The notes under the pieces are model-generated. The model saw nothing but the letters and a program-made list of their open reading frames with translations, ran no database searches and was not told where the DNA came from. From Syntrophomonas sp. DTU018 (GTDB taxonomy: Bacteria; Bacillota; Syntrophomonadia; Syntrophomonadales; Syntrophomonadaceae): a DNA stretch of 48,409 bases. Both the position numbers and the translations under genes were made by a program. The stretch is from NCBI GenBank assembly GCA_001513155.1, contig LFSR01000020.1, positions 1-48,409 of the forward strand, written 5' to 3'. Shown here piece by piece: positions 34,243-43,356 of the stretch; position 1 is the stretch's first letter; each line of letters opens with the position of its first letter.

Positions 34243-35124
34243 TTATAAACGGTAGCCCAGCTGGTTCAAGTTGGTTTCGCTGTCCCGCCAGTTCTTCTTA
34301 ACTTTAACCCATAAGTCCAGGTAAACATGACAATCCAGCATGCGCTCAATATCCAGGCGGGCCTGCTCACCAATGGCCTTGAGCATCTGGCCGTTCTTGC
34401 CGATTATAATACCCTTCTGGGAATCCCGTTCCGTATAGATAACAGCCCGCAGGTAGACTTTGTCCTTGCTCTGCTGCTTAAATTCTTCTATTTCCACAGC
34501 CAAAGAATGGGGCACCTCATCCCGGGTGAGTATCAAAGCCTTCTCCCGGATCAGTTCGGCGGCAATAAAGGATACCGGCTGATCGGTAAAATCCCCTTCC
34601 GGATAATACAGAGGGCCCTCCGGAAGCAACTCAAAAGTTTCCTGCAAAAGCCGGTCCACATTAATGGCCAGGGTGGCTGATATGGGAATAATTTTGGAAA
34701 AACCCATATATCCGGTAAAAGGGCGAATAAATTCTTCCACTTCCTGCTGGCTCACCAGATCGATTTTGTTGACCAGCAGGAAAACCGGCACACTGGCGTC
34801 TTTCAGCCGGTTAAGTATGAACTGCTCTCCCCCGCCGAAGGGACGGGTCACGTCGGTCATGTAGTAGATAATATCCACTTCATTCATGGTGCGGGTGGAT
34901 ACCTCTACCATGTATTCCCCCAAGCGGTGTTTGGGCTTGTGGATTCCCGGAGTATCTATAAAGATTATCTGACCCTGCTCACAGGTATGTATGCCCTGTA
35001 TGCGGGTACGGGTAGTCTGGGGCTTTTCCGAAACAATAGCAATTTTGTGCCCGATTATTGTATTTAACAATGTGGACTTCCCCACATTGGGTCGTCCCAC
35101 AATGCTTACAAATCCAGATTTCAC
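34243..35124 (-). CDS. era: GTPase Era
   Basis: The 293-residue protein has the Era GTPase domain: G1 GRPNVGKST (11-19), G3 DTPG, G4 NKID, and the KPQTTR G2 region. A C-terminal KH domain follows with GIIIGKNGQMLKAIG. Era binds the 3' end of 16S rRNA and helps assemble the 30S subunit. Start is a GTG with AGGAGG upstream. It is 19 bases downstream of cdd, in the order ybeY-dgkA-cdd-era known from Bacillus. Confidence 0.98.
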   Translation of the reverse strand: MKSGFVSIVGRPNVGKSTLLNTIIGHKIAIVSEKPQTTRTRIQGIHTCEQGQIIFIDTPGIHKPKHRLGEYMVEVSTRTMNEVDIIYYMTDVTRPFGGGEQFILNRLKDASVPVFLLVNKIDLVSQQEVEEFIRPFTGYMGFSKIIPISATLAINVDRLLQETFELLPEGPLYYPEGDFTDQPVSFIAAELIREKALILTRDEVPHSLAVEIEEFKQQSKDKVYLRAVIYTERDSQKGIIIGKNGQMLKAIGEQARLDIERMLDCHVYLDLWVKVKKNWRDSETNLNQLGYRL

Positions 35125-35143
35125 TTGTATTAGCCCTCCTACA

Positions 35144-35524
35144 TTACAGCAAAAACATCTGCGGCAGTAATTCCCTCAAGCTATGCACTTTAATATTATT
35201 CTGCCTGTCGCATACGATAATTTTCAGGTCGGGGTTGAATTCGGCCAATACCTGCAGGCAAGCCCCGCAGGGATAGGTAAATCCCTCGGCACTGCCGGCT
35301 ACAGCTATCGCCTCAAACTGCTTTTCCCCCTCGCTTATGGCCTTAAAAACCGCATTCCGTTCAGCACACACCGTAAGTCCATAAGATGAATTTTCCACAT
35401 TCACTCCAGTATACACATTTTGCCGGGCAGTTAAAAGAGCTGCCCCCACCGAAAAATGTGAATAAGGTACATAGGCATTAGGCTGAACCTGGCGGGCTAT
35501 CTTTATCAGTTCCTTTTCGTCCAT
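35144..35524 (-). CDS. cdd: cytidine deaminase
   Basis: The 126-residue enzyme has the tetrameric cytidine deaminase motifs: zinc ligand and catalytic Glu in CAERNAVF and the two further zinc Cys in PCGACLQVL. FSVGAALL and GVNVENSSYG form the substrate site. It deaminates cytidine and deoxycytidine. The ATG at 35524 has GGGGGAGA upstream; an in-frame GTG 18 bases earlier would place the ribosome site inside the gene, so I prefer the ATG. Confidence 0.96.
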   Translation of the reverse strand: MDEKELIKIARQVQPNAYVPYSHFSVGAALLTARQNVYTGVNVENSSYGLTVCAERNAVFKAISEGEKQFEAIAVAGSAEGFTYPCGACLQVLAEFNPDLKIIVCDRQNNIKVHSLRELLPQMFLL

Positions 35525-35544
35525 AATTCTCCCCCAAATCACTC

Positions 35545-35898
35545 TCAGCGCAGATACGGAACAAATATGATATAGGCCATGACCAGGGCATTGATGGCTG
35601 TCAATAATACGGCTCCCGCCGCTACGTTTTTCGCTGCTTTAGCCAGCGGGTGGTACTCGCCGGTTATAATATCCACGGCTTTCTCCACTGCGGTATTGAT
35701 CATCTCCACTGCCATTACCAGAGTGATAGTAATGGACAGCAGCGCCCATTCCATGCGGCTTATATCCAGCCAAATCCCCAGGGCTACTGCAGCACAGGCA
35801 GCCAGGAAATGAATACGCATATTGCGCTCCCTTATCAGGGCATAGACAATCCCCGCTATAGCATACCTAAAGCTGCTCCCCAGGCTGGTTTTTCCCAT
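35545..35898 (-). CDS. dgkA: diacylglycerol/undecaprenol kinase family protein
   Basis: The 117-residue protein has three membrane helices and the DgkA-type motif EMINTAVEKAVDI with the catalytic Glu, plus RNMRIHFLAA near the N-terminus. In Gram-positive bacteria this family phosphorylates undecaprenol for cell-wall carrier lipid recycling. I place the start at the ATG at 35898, seven or so bases after a GGAG; an in-frame TTG at 35904 is too near that site. The C-terminal helix is followed by the short tail VPYLR. Confidence 0.92.
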   Translation of the reverse strand: MGKTSLGSSFRYAIAGIVYALIRERNMRIHFLAACAAVALGIWLDISRMEWALLSITITLVMAVEMINTAVEKAVDIITGEYHPLAKAAKNVAAGAVLLTAINALVMAYIIFVPYLR

Positions 35899-35900
35899 AG

Positions 35901-36371
35901 TCAACGCTCCAACTTAGCGGCTGACAGGATTTTCTCTTCTAATTCCCTCATCAGCTTGCGTTCCCCTTCGGTCTCATGATCATAACCCAAAAGGTGCAGC
36001 ATACCGTGCACTACCAGGTAACCCAGTTCCCTTTCCAGGCTATGCCCGTATTCCTGGGATTGTTCCAGGGCTTTCTCCAAAGATATAACTATATCTCCAA
36101 GTACGTTGACTTCGCCGGAAAAGTCAATATCAGGTTCATCTTCACCCAATTCGTTCATGGCAAAGGACAAAACATCCGTAGGTGTATTCTGCCCCCGGTA
36201 GATTAAATTTAACTCCTGTATATAATTATTGTCCACGATCAAAATACTGGCTTCGGTATTTTTCGCCAGTTTAACCGTGCGCGCTACCGTATTGGCAACT
36301 TTTTTTATAACCTGCTGCAGTTCACGAGTATAGTTAACCTTATTCTGCTGGTTGATTATCAGGGTTTCCAT
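35901..36371 (-). CDS. ybeY: endoribonuclease YbeY (rRNA maturation factor)
   Basis: The 156-residue protein has the metal-binding motif HGMLHLLGYDH with three His and RGQNTPTDVLSFAM typical of YbeY. It acts in 16S rRNA 3' end maturation and ribosome quality control. The ATG at 36371 follows GGCGGGAAAACC and overlaps the end of pgpH by 32 bases, implying coupled translation; an in-frame upstream start at 36404 has no better ribosome site. Confidence 0.95.
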   Translation of the reverse strand: METLIINQQNKVNYTRELQQVIKKVANTVARTVKLAKNTEASILIVDNNYIQELNLIYRGQNTPTDVLSFAMNELGEDEPDIDFSGEVNVLGDIVISLEKALEQSQEYGHSLERELGYLVVHGMLHLLGYDHETEGERKLMRELEEKILSAAKLER

Positions 36372-38529
36372 GGTTTTCCCGCCTTCTTTCAAACTCTTTG
36401 ACAATTACTTCCGGGTACTCAATTCTCTTGTGATATATACCTTCCAAAATGGTGCAGAAGGATTGAGTAATAGTTTCCAAGTCTTTGAAAGTAAGGTCGC
36501 AGGCTTCCAGCTGCCCGTCATTCAGCTTGTCTTTTATGATCTTTTTAACCATATCCTTTATTTTAGCTTCCGTTGGCTCCTGCAGGGAGCGTATGGCTGC
36601 TTCCACCGAATCAGCCAGCATCACCAGAGCTACTTCTTTGCTCTGGGGTTTGGGACCTTCATAGCGGAAACTGTCCGGACTTATAGAGCCGTCCCGGTCT
36701 TCTTCCAGTGCCCGGCTGTAAAAATATTTGGTCAGGCTGGTGCCATGATGCTGGGCAATAAAATCAACTACCACATCAGGCAAATGAGCCTCCCGGGCTA
36801 TTTCCAGTCCGTCTTTGACATGGGAGGTTATAATCAGGGCACTTAAGGCCGGAGCAATTTTCTCATGGGGATTGTCGAACCCGCGCTGGTTTTCCACGAA
36901 ATACTCGGGGCGCTTTAATTTGCCTATATCGTGATAATAGGCCCCCACCCTGACCAGCAAGGGATTGGCTCCCACCGCTTCCGCAGAAGCTTCCGCCAAA
37001 TTGGCCACCATCAAGCTATGATGATAAGTGCCGGGAGCCTCCAACAGCAGCCTTCTCAACAGGCTGTGGTTGGGATTGGACAGTTCCAGGAGCTTCATCA
37101 TGCTGGTAATGGAAAAGGCACTTTCCAAAAAGGGCAGGGCACCTATCATCAGTATGGATGACAGGATACCGTTAACCGCTCCAATAACTGTTCCTACCAG
37201 TACAGCGTTCCAGGAAAAACTTCCCCCTATCATGGACAAGGTAACAATAGTGACAATATTGGCCAAAGCCACGTAAAGTCCGGATTTAGCCAGGTCGGAA
37301 GTCTGGCTGAGGCGATAGACCTTGAACACTCCTACCGTACCGCCCACAAAGGCGGTTATCCCATAAAACAGCTGGCTGCCCTCGGTGAGCAACCCCACAT
37401 ATAAGGCCATTATCAGGGTCAGGAAATGAGCCAGACGATTGTCCAGCAGGATGGCGATCAGCATGGACCCCGCTGCCACCGGAGCCAAATACCCCACCAG
37501 AGCATTTATCTCCGCATTGTTACTTATTTTGATCATGGTCAAAAACCTAGTCAACAGCAGGATTATAATAAATATCAGGCCAATCAGCAGCATCAGCCGG
37601 TCATCTTTGAATATATCCGGATAATAGCGGCGCAGGAACTGAATAACCAGCCAGAAAGTCAACAGGACAAAGATTCCTGCTCCTATCAGAGTGGAAGTAT
37701 AACTCTGGGTGCGCTGGATGCCTAACTGCTCCAGAATGGAAATCTGTTCGGCGGTCACCCGGTCTCCGGCCCGGACAATTATTTCGCCGGCTTTGATATT
37801 CTTCTGGACCGGCTGTACCGCTTCAACCGCTTCCTGAATGGCTTTTTCGGTAGCTTCAGCGTTGTAAATCAGATTGGGGCGCAGGCTGTTGATAGCCACC
37901 AGCTTTATAATATCCCGGGCAGTCCGGGAATAACCCATGGAGTCCACCTGAGCATGAGCCTGCTGGTAGATATCTGGCAGCGCTTCTTCCGTTACCGGTT
38001 TGCTTAAGAGATTCTGCACCACCGACAGGGCAGCCTGGCGAATCAGTTCCAGATCTTCGGGGCGGGCGTTGATGATGTACTGAGCCAGGGTAGGGCTGTG
38101 CAGCTGCAAATTGGCTTCATCCCGAAGGCTGTTAGTGCTTTCAATCAGTTCCTGGAGCTGGATGTCATGCTCACCTTCAGCCGCCAGGATCTCGTTAACG
38201 GTGGTGAAAAAGCTGTTAATTTCATTGGTGGTATTGGCCAGAGCATACTTGTCCTCCTGGTAGACCTTCTGGACCCGCTCGGCCGCCTGCTTGCGCAATT
38301 CTGCCGTTTGCTTTTCGTCAATTACCACCGCATTGATTTTGGACTGTATGTCTTCCCGGGCTACTTCATCCACCTTGAGATTTACCTGCTTGGGGCTGAA
38401 ACTGCTGAATACGATAAGGATAGTTATGGAGAAAAACAGCAGTATCCCCAACACTTTTTGGGTGGTGGAGTGGCGGAAAAAATTTGCGAACACATTGCCT
38501 ATCCATTTAAGGCTTGCAGGTACTCGCAT
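36340..38529 (-). CDS. pgpH: 7TM-HD cyclic-di-AMP phosphodiesterase, PgpH family
   Basis: The 729-residue membrane protein has an N-terminal helix (about 22-43), a large extracytoplasmic 7TMR-HDED region to about 270, a block of seven membrane helices (about 275-465), and a cytoplasmic HD domain with EAPGTYHHSLMVANLAE, YYHDIGK and later AQHHGTS. This is the PgpH/YqfF layout; known members hydrolyse c-di-AMP to pApA. ATG follows AAAGGAG. It lies between phoH and ybeY as in Bacillus. Confidence 0.95.
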   Translation of the reverse strand: MRVPASLKWIGNVFANFFRHSTTQKVLGILLFFSITILIVFSSFSPKQVNLKVDEVAREDIQSKINAVVIDEKQTAELRKQAAERVQKVYQEDKYALANTTNEINSFFTTVNEILAAEGEHDIQLQELIESTNSLRDEANLQLHSPTLAQYIINARPEDLELIRQAALSVVQNLLSKPVTEEALPDIYQQAHAQVDSMGYSRTARDIIKLVAINSLRPNLIYNAEATEKAIQEAVEAVQPVQKNIKAGEIIVRAGDRVTAEQISILEQLGIQRTQSYTSTLIGAGIFVLLTFWLVIQFLRRYYPDIFKDDRLMLLIGLIFIIILLLTRFLTMIKISNNAEINALVGYLAPVAAGSMLIAILLDNRLAHFLTLIMALYVGLLTEGSQLFYGITAFVGGTVGVFKVYRLSQTSDLAKSGLYVALANIVTIVTLSMIGGSFSWNAVLVGTVIGAVNGILSSILMIGALPFLESAFSITSMMKLLELSNPNHSLLRRLLLEAPGTYHHSLMVANLAEASAEAVGANPLLVRVGAYYHDIGKLKRPEYFVENQRGFDNPHEKIAPALSALIITSHVKDGLEIAREAHLPDVVVDFIAQHHGTSLTKYFYSRALEEDRDGSISPDSFRYEGPKPQSKEVALVMLADSVEAAIRSLQEPTEAKIKDMVKKIIKDKLNDGQLEACDLTFKDLETITQSFCTILEGIYHKRIEYPEVIVKEFERRRENHGNPDNQPAE

Positions 38530-38564
38530 TATAAAGCTCCTTTAGCGAGTCCAGCTTTCAGCCG

Positions 38565-39536
38565 CTAAAAGCGACCGTGCTGGGGCTCATACTGTTCATA
38601 AGCATCAATGATCTGCTGCACCAGAGGATGGCGGATGACATCCTCTTTGGTCAGGTACTCGAAAGATACTCCTTTTACATTGGCCAAAATCTTGCGTATT
38701 TCAATCAAACCTGAATATTCGTCTTTAGGCAGATCAACCTGGGTGATATCTCCGGTAATAACCGCCTTGGATCCGAAACCCAGCCTGGTTAAAAACATCT
38801 TCATCTGCTGGGGAGTAGTATTCTGCGCTTCGTCCAGTATTATAAAGGCGTCATTCAAGGTCCTTCCCCGCATATAAGCCAGAGGGGCTACTTCAATGAT
38901 GTTTTTTTCCAAGTAACGCTGGGTTACTTCTACTCCCAAAATATCAAACAGCCCATCGTAGAGAGGCCTTAAATAGGGATTCACCTTTTCAATAAAATCG
39001 CCAGGCAAAAAGCCCAGCTTTTCCCCCGCTTCCACGGCAGGTCTGACCAGTATGATTCTCTCAACTTCCTTGTTGCGCAGGGCCCTTACCGCCATTACTA
39101 CGGCCAAATAGGTTTTCCCGGTTCCGGCTGGTCCAATGCCGAACACCACATCATCCCGGAGAATAGCTTGAACATACCTTTTCTGGCCGATGGTTTTAGC
39201 TTTGATGGCCTTGCCGCGAAAGGTGTTCAGAAGAGTTCCCGAGACAATGTCAATATGGCGTTTGTGCTCACCGCGTTTTAACAAATTAAACATATAGTTT
39301 ATATCATTGACAGTCAACTGGTGTTCATTTTCCACTACATCCAGGAGACTGTTTATCAGATCAGCAGCAAAATTGACGTCTTCCTCACTGCCTTTGATAT
39401 AGATATCCGATCCCCGCGCAGAAATGTCAGCCGATGATATGCTGCGAAGGTAACGGAAATTCTCATCGCCAGCACCAAACAATATAGCAGCCAGAGTGTT
39501 ATCCCCTATAGAAATTCTGGTCTCTTTGTCAGGCAA
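38565..39536 (-). CDS. phoH: PhoH-family ATPase
   Basis: The 323-residue protein has an N-terminal KH-like/nucleotide region and a PhoH ATPase domain with Walker A GPAGTGKTY and Walker B AFIILDEAQN, then TRLGFGSKAVITGDITQVD. PhoH/YbeZ proteins are RNA-associated ATPases that work with YbeY; ybeY is two genes downstream, consistent with this. The start appears to be a TTG at 39536 with GGGGGAATATCC upstream. Confidence 0.95.
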   Translation of the reverse strand: MPDKETRISIGDNTLAAILFGAGDENFRYLRSISSADISARGSDIYIKGSEEDVNFAADLINSLLDVVENEHQLTVNDINYMFNLLKRGEHKRHIDIVSGTLLNTFRGKAIKAKTIGQKRYVQAILRDDVVFGIGPAGTGKTYLAVVMAVRALRNKEVERIILVRPAVEAGEKLGFLPGDFIEKVNPYLRPLYDGLFDILGVEVTQRYLEKNIIEVAPLAYMRGRTLNDAFIILDEAQNTTPQQMKMFLTRLGFGSKAVITGDITQVDLPKDEYSGLIEIRKILANVKGVSFEYLTKEDVIRHPLVQQIIDAYEQYEPQHGRF

Positions 39537-39589
39537 AAAGGATATTCCCCCATTCGCGAAAATATTTACGTTATTATATCATATCAAAA

Positions 39590-40816
39590 TCACGGCTGGC
39601 TATGTTCCCCTCCTCCGATAGGTTCCGGCATGGCAATGTCCTCAATAACTTCAGCAGTCAGCTTAATTCGTATAATCGGATCACTGGGGGATGAGACCAC
39701 TTCCCTGGTAGTATTTATGATCTTTTTGGCGGAATTAATTTTATCTTTCAACACCTGTTCCGCTTTGCCGGCGGCTATTATTTCTGCCTCCGCTGCTGAC
39801 AGCTCGGTCACTTCTTTGACCTGTTCGGTGATAACCAGTTCATGCAGGGTTATATCACCCACCGGAGTGTGTATTGTTCTCAGCTTGTGTTCTTCTTCCG
39901 CCAGGTCAAATTCTTCTTTTTCATCCTTCAAGGTAATGGTCCGCCAGGGGGTTTCCAAATAATATTTGGTTACCTGCCGGCCGGGAATCACTTTCTCCTG
40001 CACCAGGGGACATTCCCCGTAACCTTCGTACCACACCCGGGCCTTTACCCTGCCCCTGGCCCTCACCGTGTAGGGCATGCTGACCTGGGGGCCTTTCTCC
40101 GGATCAGAAACCATGTAGGGACTGGGCTCGGGAAATACTATTCCCGATATCAGTATATCCCCGGCGGCCACCACATCGCCGGCAGCCACATTAGCCTGGC
40201 CTTCCAGGACCAGAACATCCTCCACGATTCCATCCCGGGAAGCTACCAGGTGACAGGGCCCGGTAATCTCATCCCGGGGCAGAACCTTTTCCACCACTTC
40301 AATGTTTACCCTTACCCCCCGTATGTCCACCTTGGCATAGGTTAACTGGCTTATGTCCCGCAGCAACCCTTCTTCAACTTGGCTGCGGCTGAAATTCCAC
40401 TTGGCGGCACCCTGGTATAATCCATAACGAGCGGCGGTAACCAGAATACGGGTGGGATCCACCTTCTGGGTACCGCTGACCTCGATAAACCATACGAAGG
40501 ATGACAAAAAGTATAAAGCTATTATGAAAATCAAGGCCCCGATGACAAAGCCCAGTCTCCTTTTAAGAAGAGCCTGGTAAAAGGGAATGCCTTTCTTTTC
40601 GGTTATTTCCAGCTGGTAGCCGTTCTCCTCCGCTATGCTCTTGAGAGCTGAATACGCACTGCTGCGGATCTTAAAATGCAAGCCATCTTCTTTGCGTTTC
40701 ACGTCATTGATAAAGATGCCCCGGGCCAGGGCCATGTTAATAACTTTCTCCAGGTTCTTGCCCTGCAAACGCACCCGGATGATGCCGCCCACCTGTTCGA
40801 AAAAGCGATTGACCAC
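39590..40816 (-). CDS. yqfD: sporulation protein YqfD
   Basis: The 408-residue protein matches YqfD: an N-terminal soluble region, one membrane helix at about 90-110 (FVIGALIFIIALYFLSSFVW area), then a large extracytoplasmic domain with VEVSGTQ-like and VSGIVFPEP segments and a charged C-terminal part. YqfD is a sporulation membrane protein of the sigma-E regulon in Bacillus; its biochemical role is unclear. The GTG at 40816 has AAAGGGG upstream. It follows yqfC by 18 bases, and the pair heads the operon. Confidence 0.93.
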   Translation of the reverse strand: MVNRFFEQVGGIIRVRLQGKNLEKVINMALARGIFINDVKRKEDGLHFKIRSSAYSALKSIAEENGYQLEITEKKGIPFYQALLKRRLGFVIGALIFIIALYFLSSFVWFIEVSGTQKVDPTRILVTAARYGLYQGAAKWNFSRSQVEEGLLRDISQLTYAKVDIRGVRVNIEVVEKVLPRDEITGPCHLVASRDGIVEDVLVLEGQANVAAGDVVAAGDILISGIVFPEPSPYMVSDPEKGPQVSMPYTVRARGRVKARVWYEGYGECPLVQEKVIPGRQVTKYYLETPWRTITLKDEKEEFDLAEEEHKLRTIHTPVGDITLHELVITEQVKEVTELSAAEAEIIAAGKAEQVLKDKINSAKKIINTTREVVSSPSDPIIRIKLTAEVIEDIAMPEPIGGGEHSQP

Positions 40817-40834
40817 TGGTCATTACCCCTTTGG

Positions 40835-41113
40835 CTAGTCGTGATATTTCACACTGTGAACCAGCCCGCTGATACTGATTTCATCAGCCATGAGGGCCTT
40901 TATCTCCAAATCCGTTCCTTCGATTTCGATAAAGCCCCGGGACAAATTAATCCTGAGCCGGTTGGGCAAATATTCTATAATGCCGCGGTGGTTTTCCAGG
41001 TAGATTTCATTGCGGCCTATTATGGTAACTTTGGGCAGATCCAGAACCAGGTCTTTGGGTATTTCCAGGAACTCGGCCATGACTCTGGTGAGAGTTTCCC
41101 TGCGCTTTTCCAT
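40835..41113 (-). CDS. yqfC: sporulation protein YqfC
   Basis: The 92-residue protein fits YqfC: FLEIPKDLVLDLPKVTIIGRNEIYLENHRGI and RLRINLSRGFIEIEG. It belongs to the sporulation set with yqfD. I use the ATG at 41113, eight bases after GGGAGG; an in-frame TTG at 41131 would include the ribosome site in the coding region. It is the first gene of the long leftward operon that runs through phoH and pgpH. Confidence 0.93.
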   Translation of the reverse strand: MEKRRETLTRVMAEFLEIPKDLVLDLPKVTIIGRNEIYLENHRGIIEYLPNRLRINLSRGFIEIEGTDLEIKALMADEISISGLVHSVKYHD

Positions 41114-41222
41114 CCTCTTCCCTCCCGTCAAAGTTCCATTCCACCACTAGTCATACAAATATATGCTTGTCAGTCCAATCCCATGCCGGCGACAGAATTA
41201 TTCAACCCAACCTGCTGCATGT

Positions 41223-41262
41223 AAAAAGCCCCCGCTAAGACCTGCCTTAGCGAGGGCTTTTC
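41223..41262. terminator. bidirectional terminator after the flavoprotein gene
   Basis: AAAGCCCCCGCTAAG pairs with CTTAGCGAGGGCTTT over about 15 bp, with T-rich ends on both strands. It lies just downstream of the flavoprotein stop and upstream of yqfC, isolating the two transcripts. Confidence 0.85.
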
Positions 41263-41284
41263 CAAACCAGTCTGTTGGGGATCC

Positions 41285-42808
41285 TTAGCTCCAGGCTTCC
41301 TCTTTGGCGGCTTCCTGCCCGGCAATCCTTCCGTTGACAATACAATCGGTTACAGCACAGCCGCCCAGCCGGACTGCTCCATGTACGCCGCCGGTGATTT
41401 CCCCTGCGGCATACAGCCCTTTGATGGGCTCAAAGTCCTGATTGATTACCTGGCACTGGGTATTGGTAACCAGTCCGCCCATGCAGTGGTGTACTTTAGG
41501 CCAAAGTCTGGCGGCATAGAAGGGTCCCGTAGTCATCGGCTTGGCATCGGGGAAAATCATACAGCCAAAATCGTCATCCTGTCCTTTCTCCACTATGGAG
41601 TTCCAGCGCTGGATTTCCTCCAGGAAGGGCTGTAACGGAATATTGTAATGCTCAGCCACCTGTTCCAGGGTATCAAATTGCTTAATAGACCCGTTTCTCA
41701 GGCCGCCTTCGAAGGAGGAGGGTATTACTTGTTTTCTGGCAGCATATTCATCGGCTACATGGATTACAGGTTCACCTATTTCCAAAATAGCATCGGCTCT
41801 TACTTTGCGATTGCCGGTTTCATTAATAAACCGCTTGCCGGTTTTGGGATTGATCATGGGCGCATATCCTACCAGCCGCTCGCAGAAATGAGGCACATAC
41901 CCGAATCCCTTTTCATCAGGACTGGCCCAGGGGCCCAACTGTATCCAGTCAAGCTGGACATCCATGGCGCCGATTTTCATGGCCGCCCGCAGCACTTCTC
42001 CAGTAGCGCCGAGATGATTGGTGCTGTCCAACTTGTCGGTAAGCTTGGGATCGTGGATCATGCGCATCTGCAGATCCTGAGAAAAACCGCCGGCAGCCAG
42101 AATCACAGCTTTTTTGGCTTTTATGAACACAGGAGTACCGCTGTCCTCTTGTCCAAATTTATATTTGTCCAGTACCTCTACACCTATTACCCGGCCTTCC
42201 TCATTCTGGATCAAGCGAACCATCTTCCGGTTAGTCTCCACTTCAATTCCTTTTTCCTTCAATTTATCCAGCATAGGTCTTACGATGTCGCCGCCAGAGC
42301 CGGTCTCAGCCTGGTGGGTACGGGGCACAGAGTGGCCGCCATGGTAGTTGACGGTTACAAACTTGGTGCCAACATAATTCATAACCCACTCCAGGGCCTC
42401 TACAGATCTTTCCGCTACTAATTTGACTTTCTCCGGATGGTTCAGGTACAGCCCGGCTTTCAGCATATCTTCCAGCATTAATTCCGGGGAATCCTCAATG
42501 CCCATTTCCGCCTGCATTTTGGAGCCTGCAGCAGCCATGTCGCCACCATTTATAATGGAGTTTCCTCCCGGAGTAGGCATTTTTTCAATTATTTTCACCT
42601 TGGCTCCAGCCTCAGTGGCTTCCAGAGCAGCAGCCAAACCGGCAAAACCTGATCCGATGATCACTATATCAGCTTCTTCGCTCCATTTTATGGATTCCCC
42701 TCCGGACCCCAGGCCGCATCCTGCCAGGGTAGCAGTACCAGCCAGAACCAATCCAGTGGCAGCGGTTTTTTTAATGAACTCACGCCTGTTCATACCAGTT
42801 GCAGACAT
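41285..42808 (-). CDS. Tat-exported FAD-dependent reductase, fumarate reductase flavoprotein type
   Basis: The 507-residue protein starts with a twin-arginine signal (MNRREFIKK, hydrophobic stretch) ending in the lipobox LAGC, so it is exported folded and probably lipid-anchored outside. Next is the FAD-binding motif VIIGSGFAGLAAALEATEAG, and the C-terminal half shows HCMGGLVTN and GGVHGAVRLGGCAVTDCIVNGRIAG, as in soluble flavocytochrome fumarate, urocanate and methacrylate reductases. There is no haem motif in this chain; haems come from the adjacent cytochrome gene. It probably reduces an activated C=C bond with electrons from quinol via that cytochrome. The substrate is unknown. Start ATG follows AAGGAGG. 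Confidence 0.9.
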   Translation of the reverse strand: MSATGMNRREFIKKTAATGLVLAGTATLAGCGLGSGGESIKWSEEADIVIIGSGFAGLAAALEATEAGAKVKIIEKMPTPGGNSIINGGDMAAAGSKMQAEMGIEDSPELMLEDMLKAGLYLNHPEKVKLVAERSVEALEWVMNYVGTKFVTVNYHGGHSVPRTHQAETGSGGDIVRPMLDKLKEKGIEVETNRKMVRLIQNEEGRVIGVEVLDKYKFGQEDSGTPVFIKAKKAVILAAGGFSQDLQMRMIHDPKLTDKLDSTNHLGATGEVLRAAMKIGAMDVQLDWIQLGPWASPDEKGFGYVPHFCERLVGYAPMINPKTGKRFINETGNRKVRADAILEIGEPVIHVADEYAARKQVIPSSFEGGLRNGSIKQFDTLEQVAEHYNIPLQPFLEEIQRWNSIVEKGQDDDFGCMIFPDAKPMTTGPFYAARLWPKVHHCMGGLVTNTQCQVINQDFEPIKGLYAAGEITGGVHGAVRLGGCAVTDCIVNGRIAGQEAAKEEAWS

Positions 42809-42831
42809 GAATAATCCCTCCTTATAAAGCC

Positions 42832-43356
42832 TTAAATACCATCGGCAATTTTCCAGCTCTTGTCCAGGGTCTCAAACCATTCGAAATCATGGCATTGGGC
42901 ACAGTAAACCTGCGACTCCCGATGCATTTTGTGGCACAAGTGGCATTCTATCTCGCCCAGATGGCTGTCATGGGGATTAGACATTTCAAAATCAGTGGCA
43001 GCTACGGTTTGTTCCCAATCCTCCCAATGGCACTCCAGACATTGTTCGCGGGAAAAATCACGTTCTTTAAGGGGTTTTTCGTAATTTCCGGTTACAAAGG
43101 CTATGCCTTCATGAATTTTTTCCGGTATACTCTGGTGGTGGCAATCCAAGCACTTGACGTCGGCTTCTGCATGCCTGGCCACCTGCAGATCTCCTCCCAG
43201 CCAGGACTCATAGTAAGGACGGATTACATGGCAGGTAGCACAAAAACTGGGGTTTTCACTGGCTTTTAAAAGTACTGCAGCGGAAGCCGCTCCAATAACT
43301 ACGACTAGTACAGCTGCTATAAGCACAGTTTTCCGCGAAAAACTGAGCCTGGACAT
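42832..43356 (-). CDS. membrane-anchored five-haem NapC/NrfH-family cytochrome c
   Basis: From the ATG at 43356 (AGGGGGG upstream) the protein has 174 residues. A membrane anchor is at about 10-30. Five CxxCH haem motifs follow at residues 39-43, 69-73, 106-110, 138-142 and 152-156. NrfH/NapC quinol dehydrogenases normally have four haems, so the fifth is an addition. It should take electrons from menaquinol and pass them to the flavoprotein encoded 23 bases downstream. The frame remains open upstream of the chosen start, but that stretch has no ribosome site or conserved feature. The 457-base gap upstream holds the divergent control region. Confidence 0.9.
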   Translation of the reverse strand: MSRLSFSRKTVLIAAVLVVVIGAASAAVLLKASENPSFCATCHVIRPYYESWLGGDLQVARHAEADVKCLDCHHQSIPEKIHEGIAFVTGNYEKPLKERDFSREQCLECHWEDWEQTVAATDFEMSNPHDSHLGEIECHLCHKMHRESQVYCAQCHDFEWFETLDKSWKIADGI

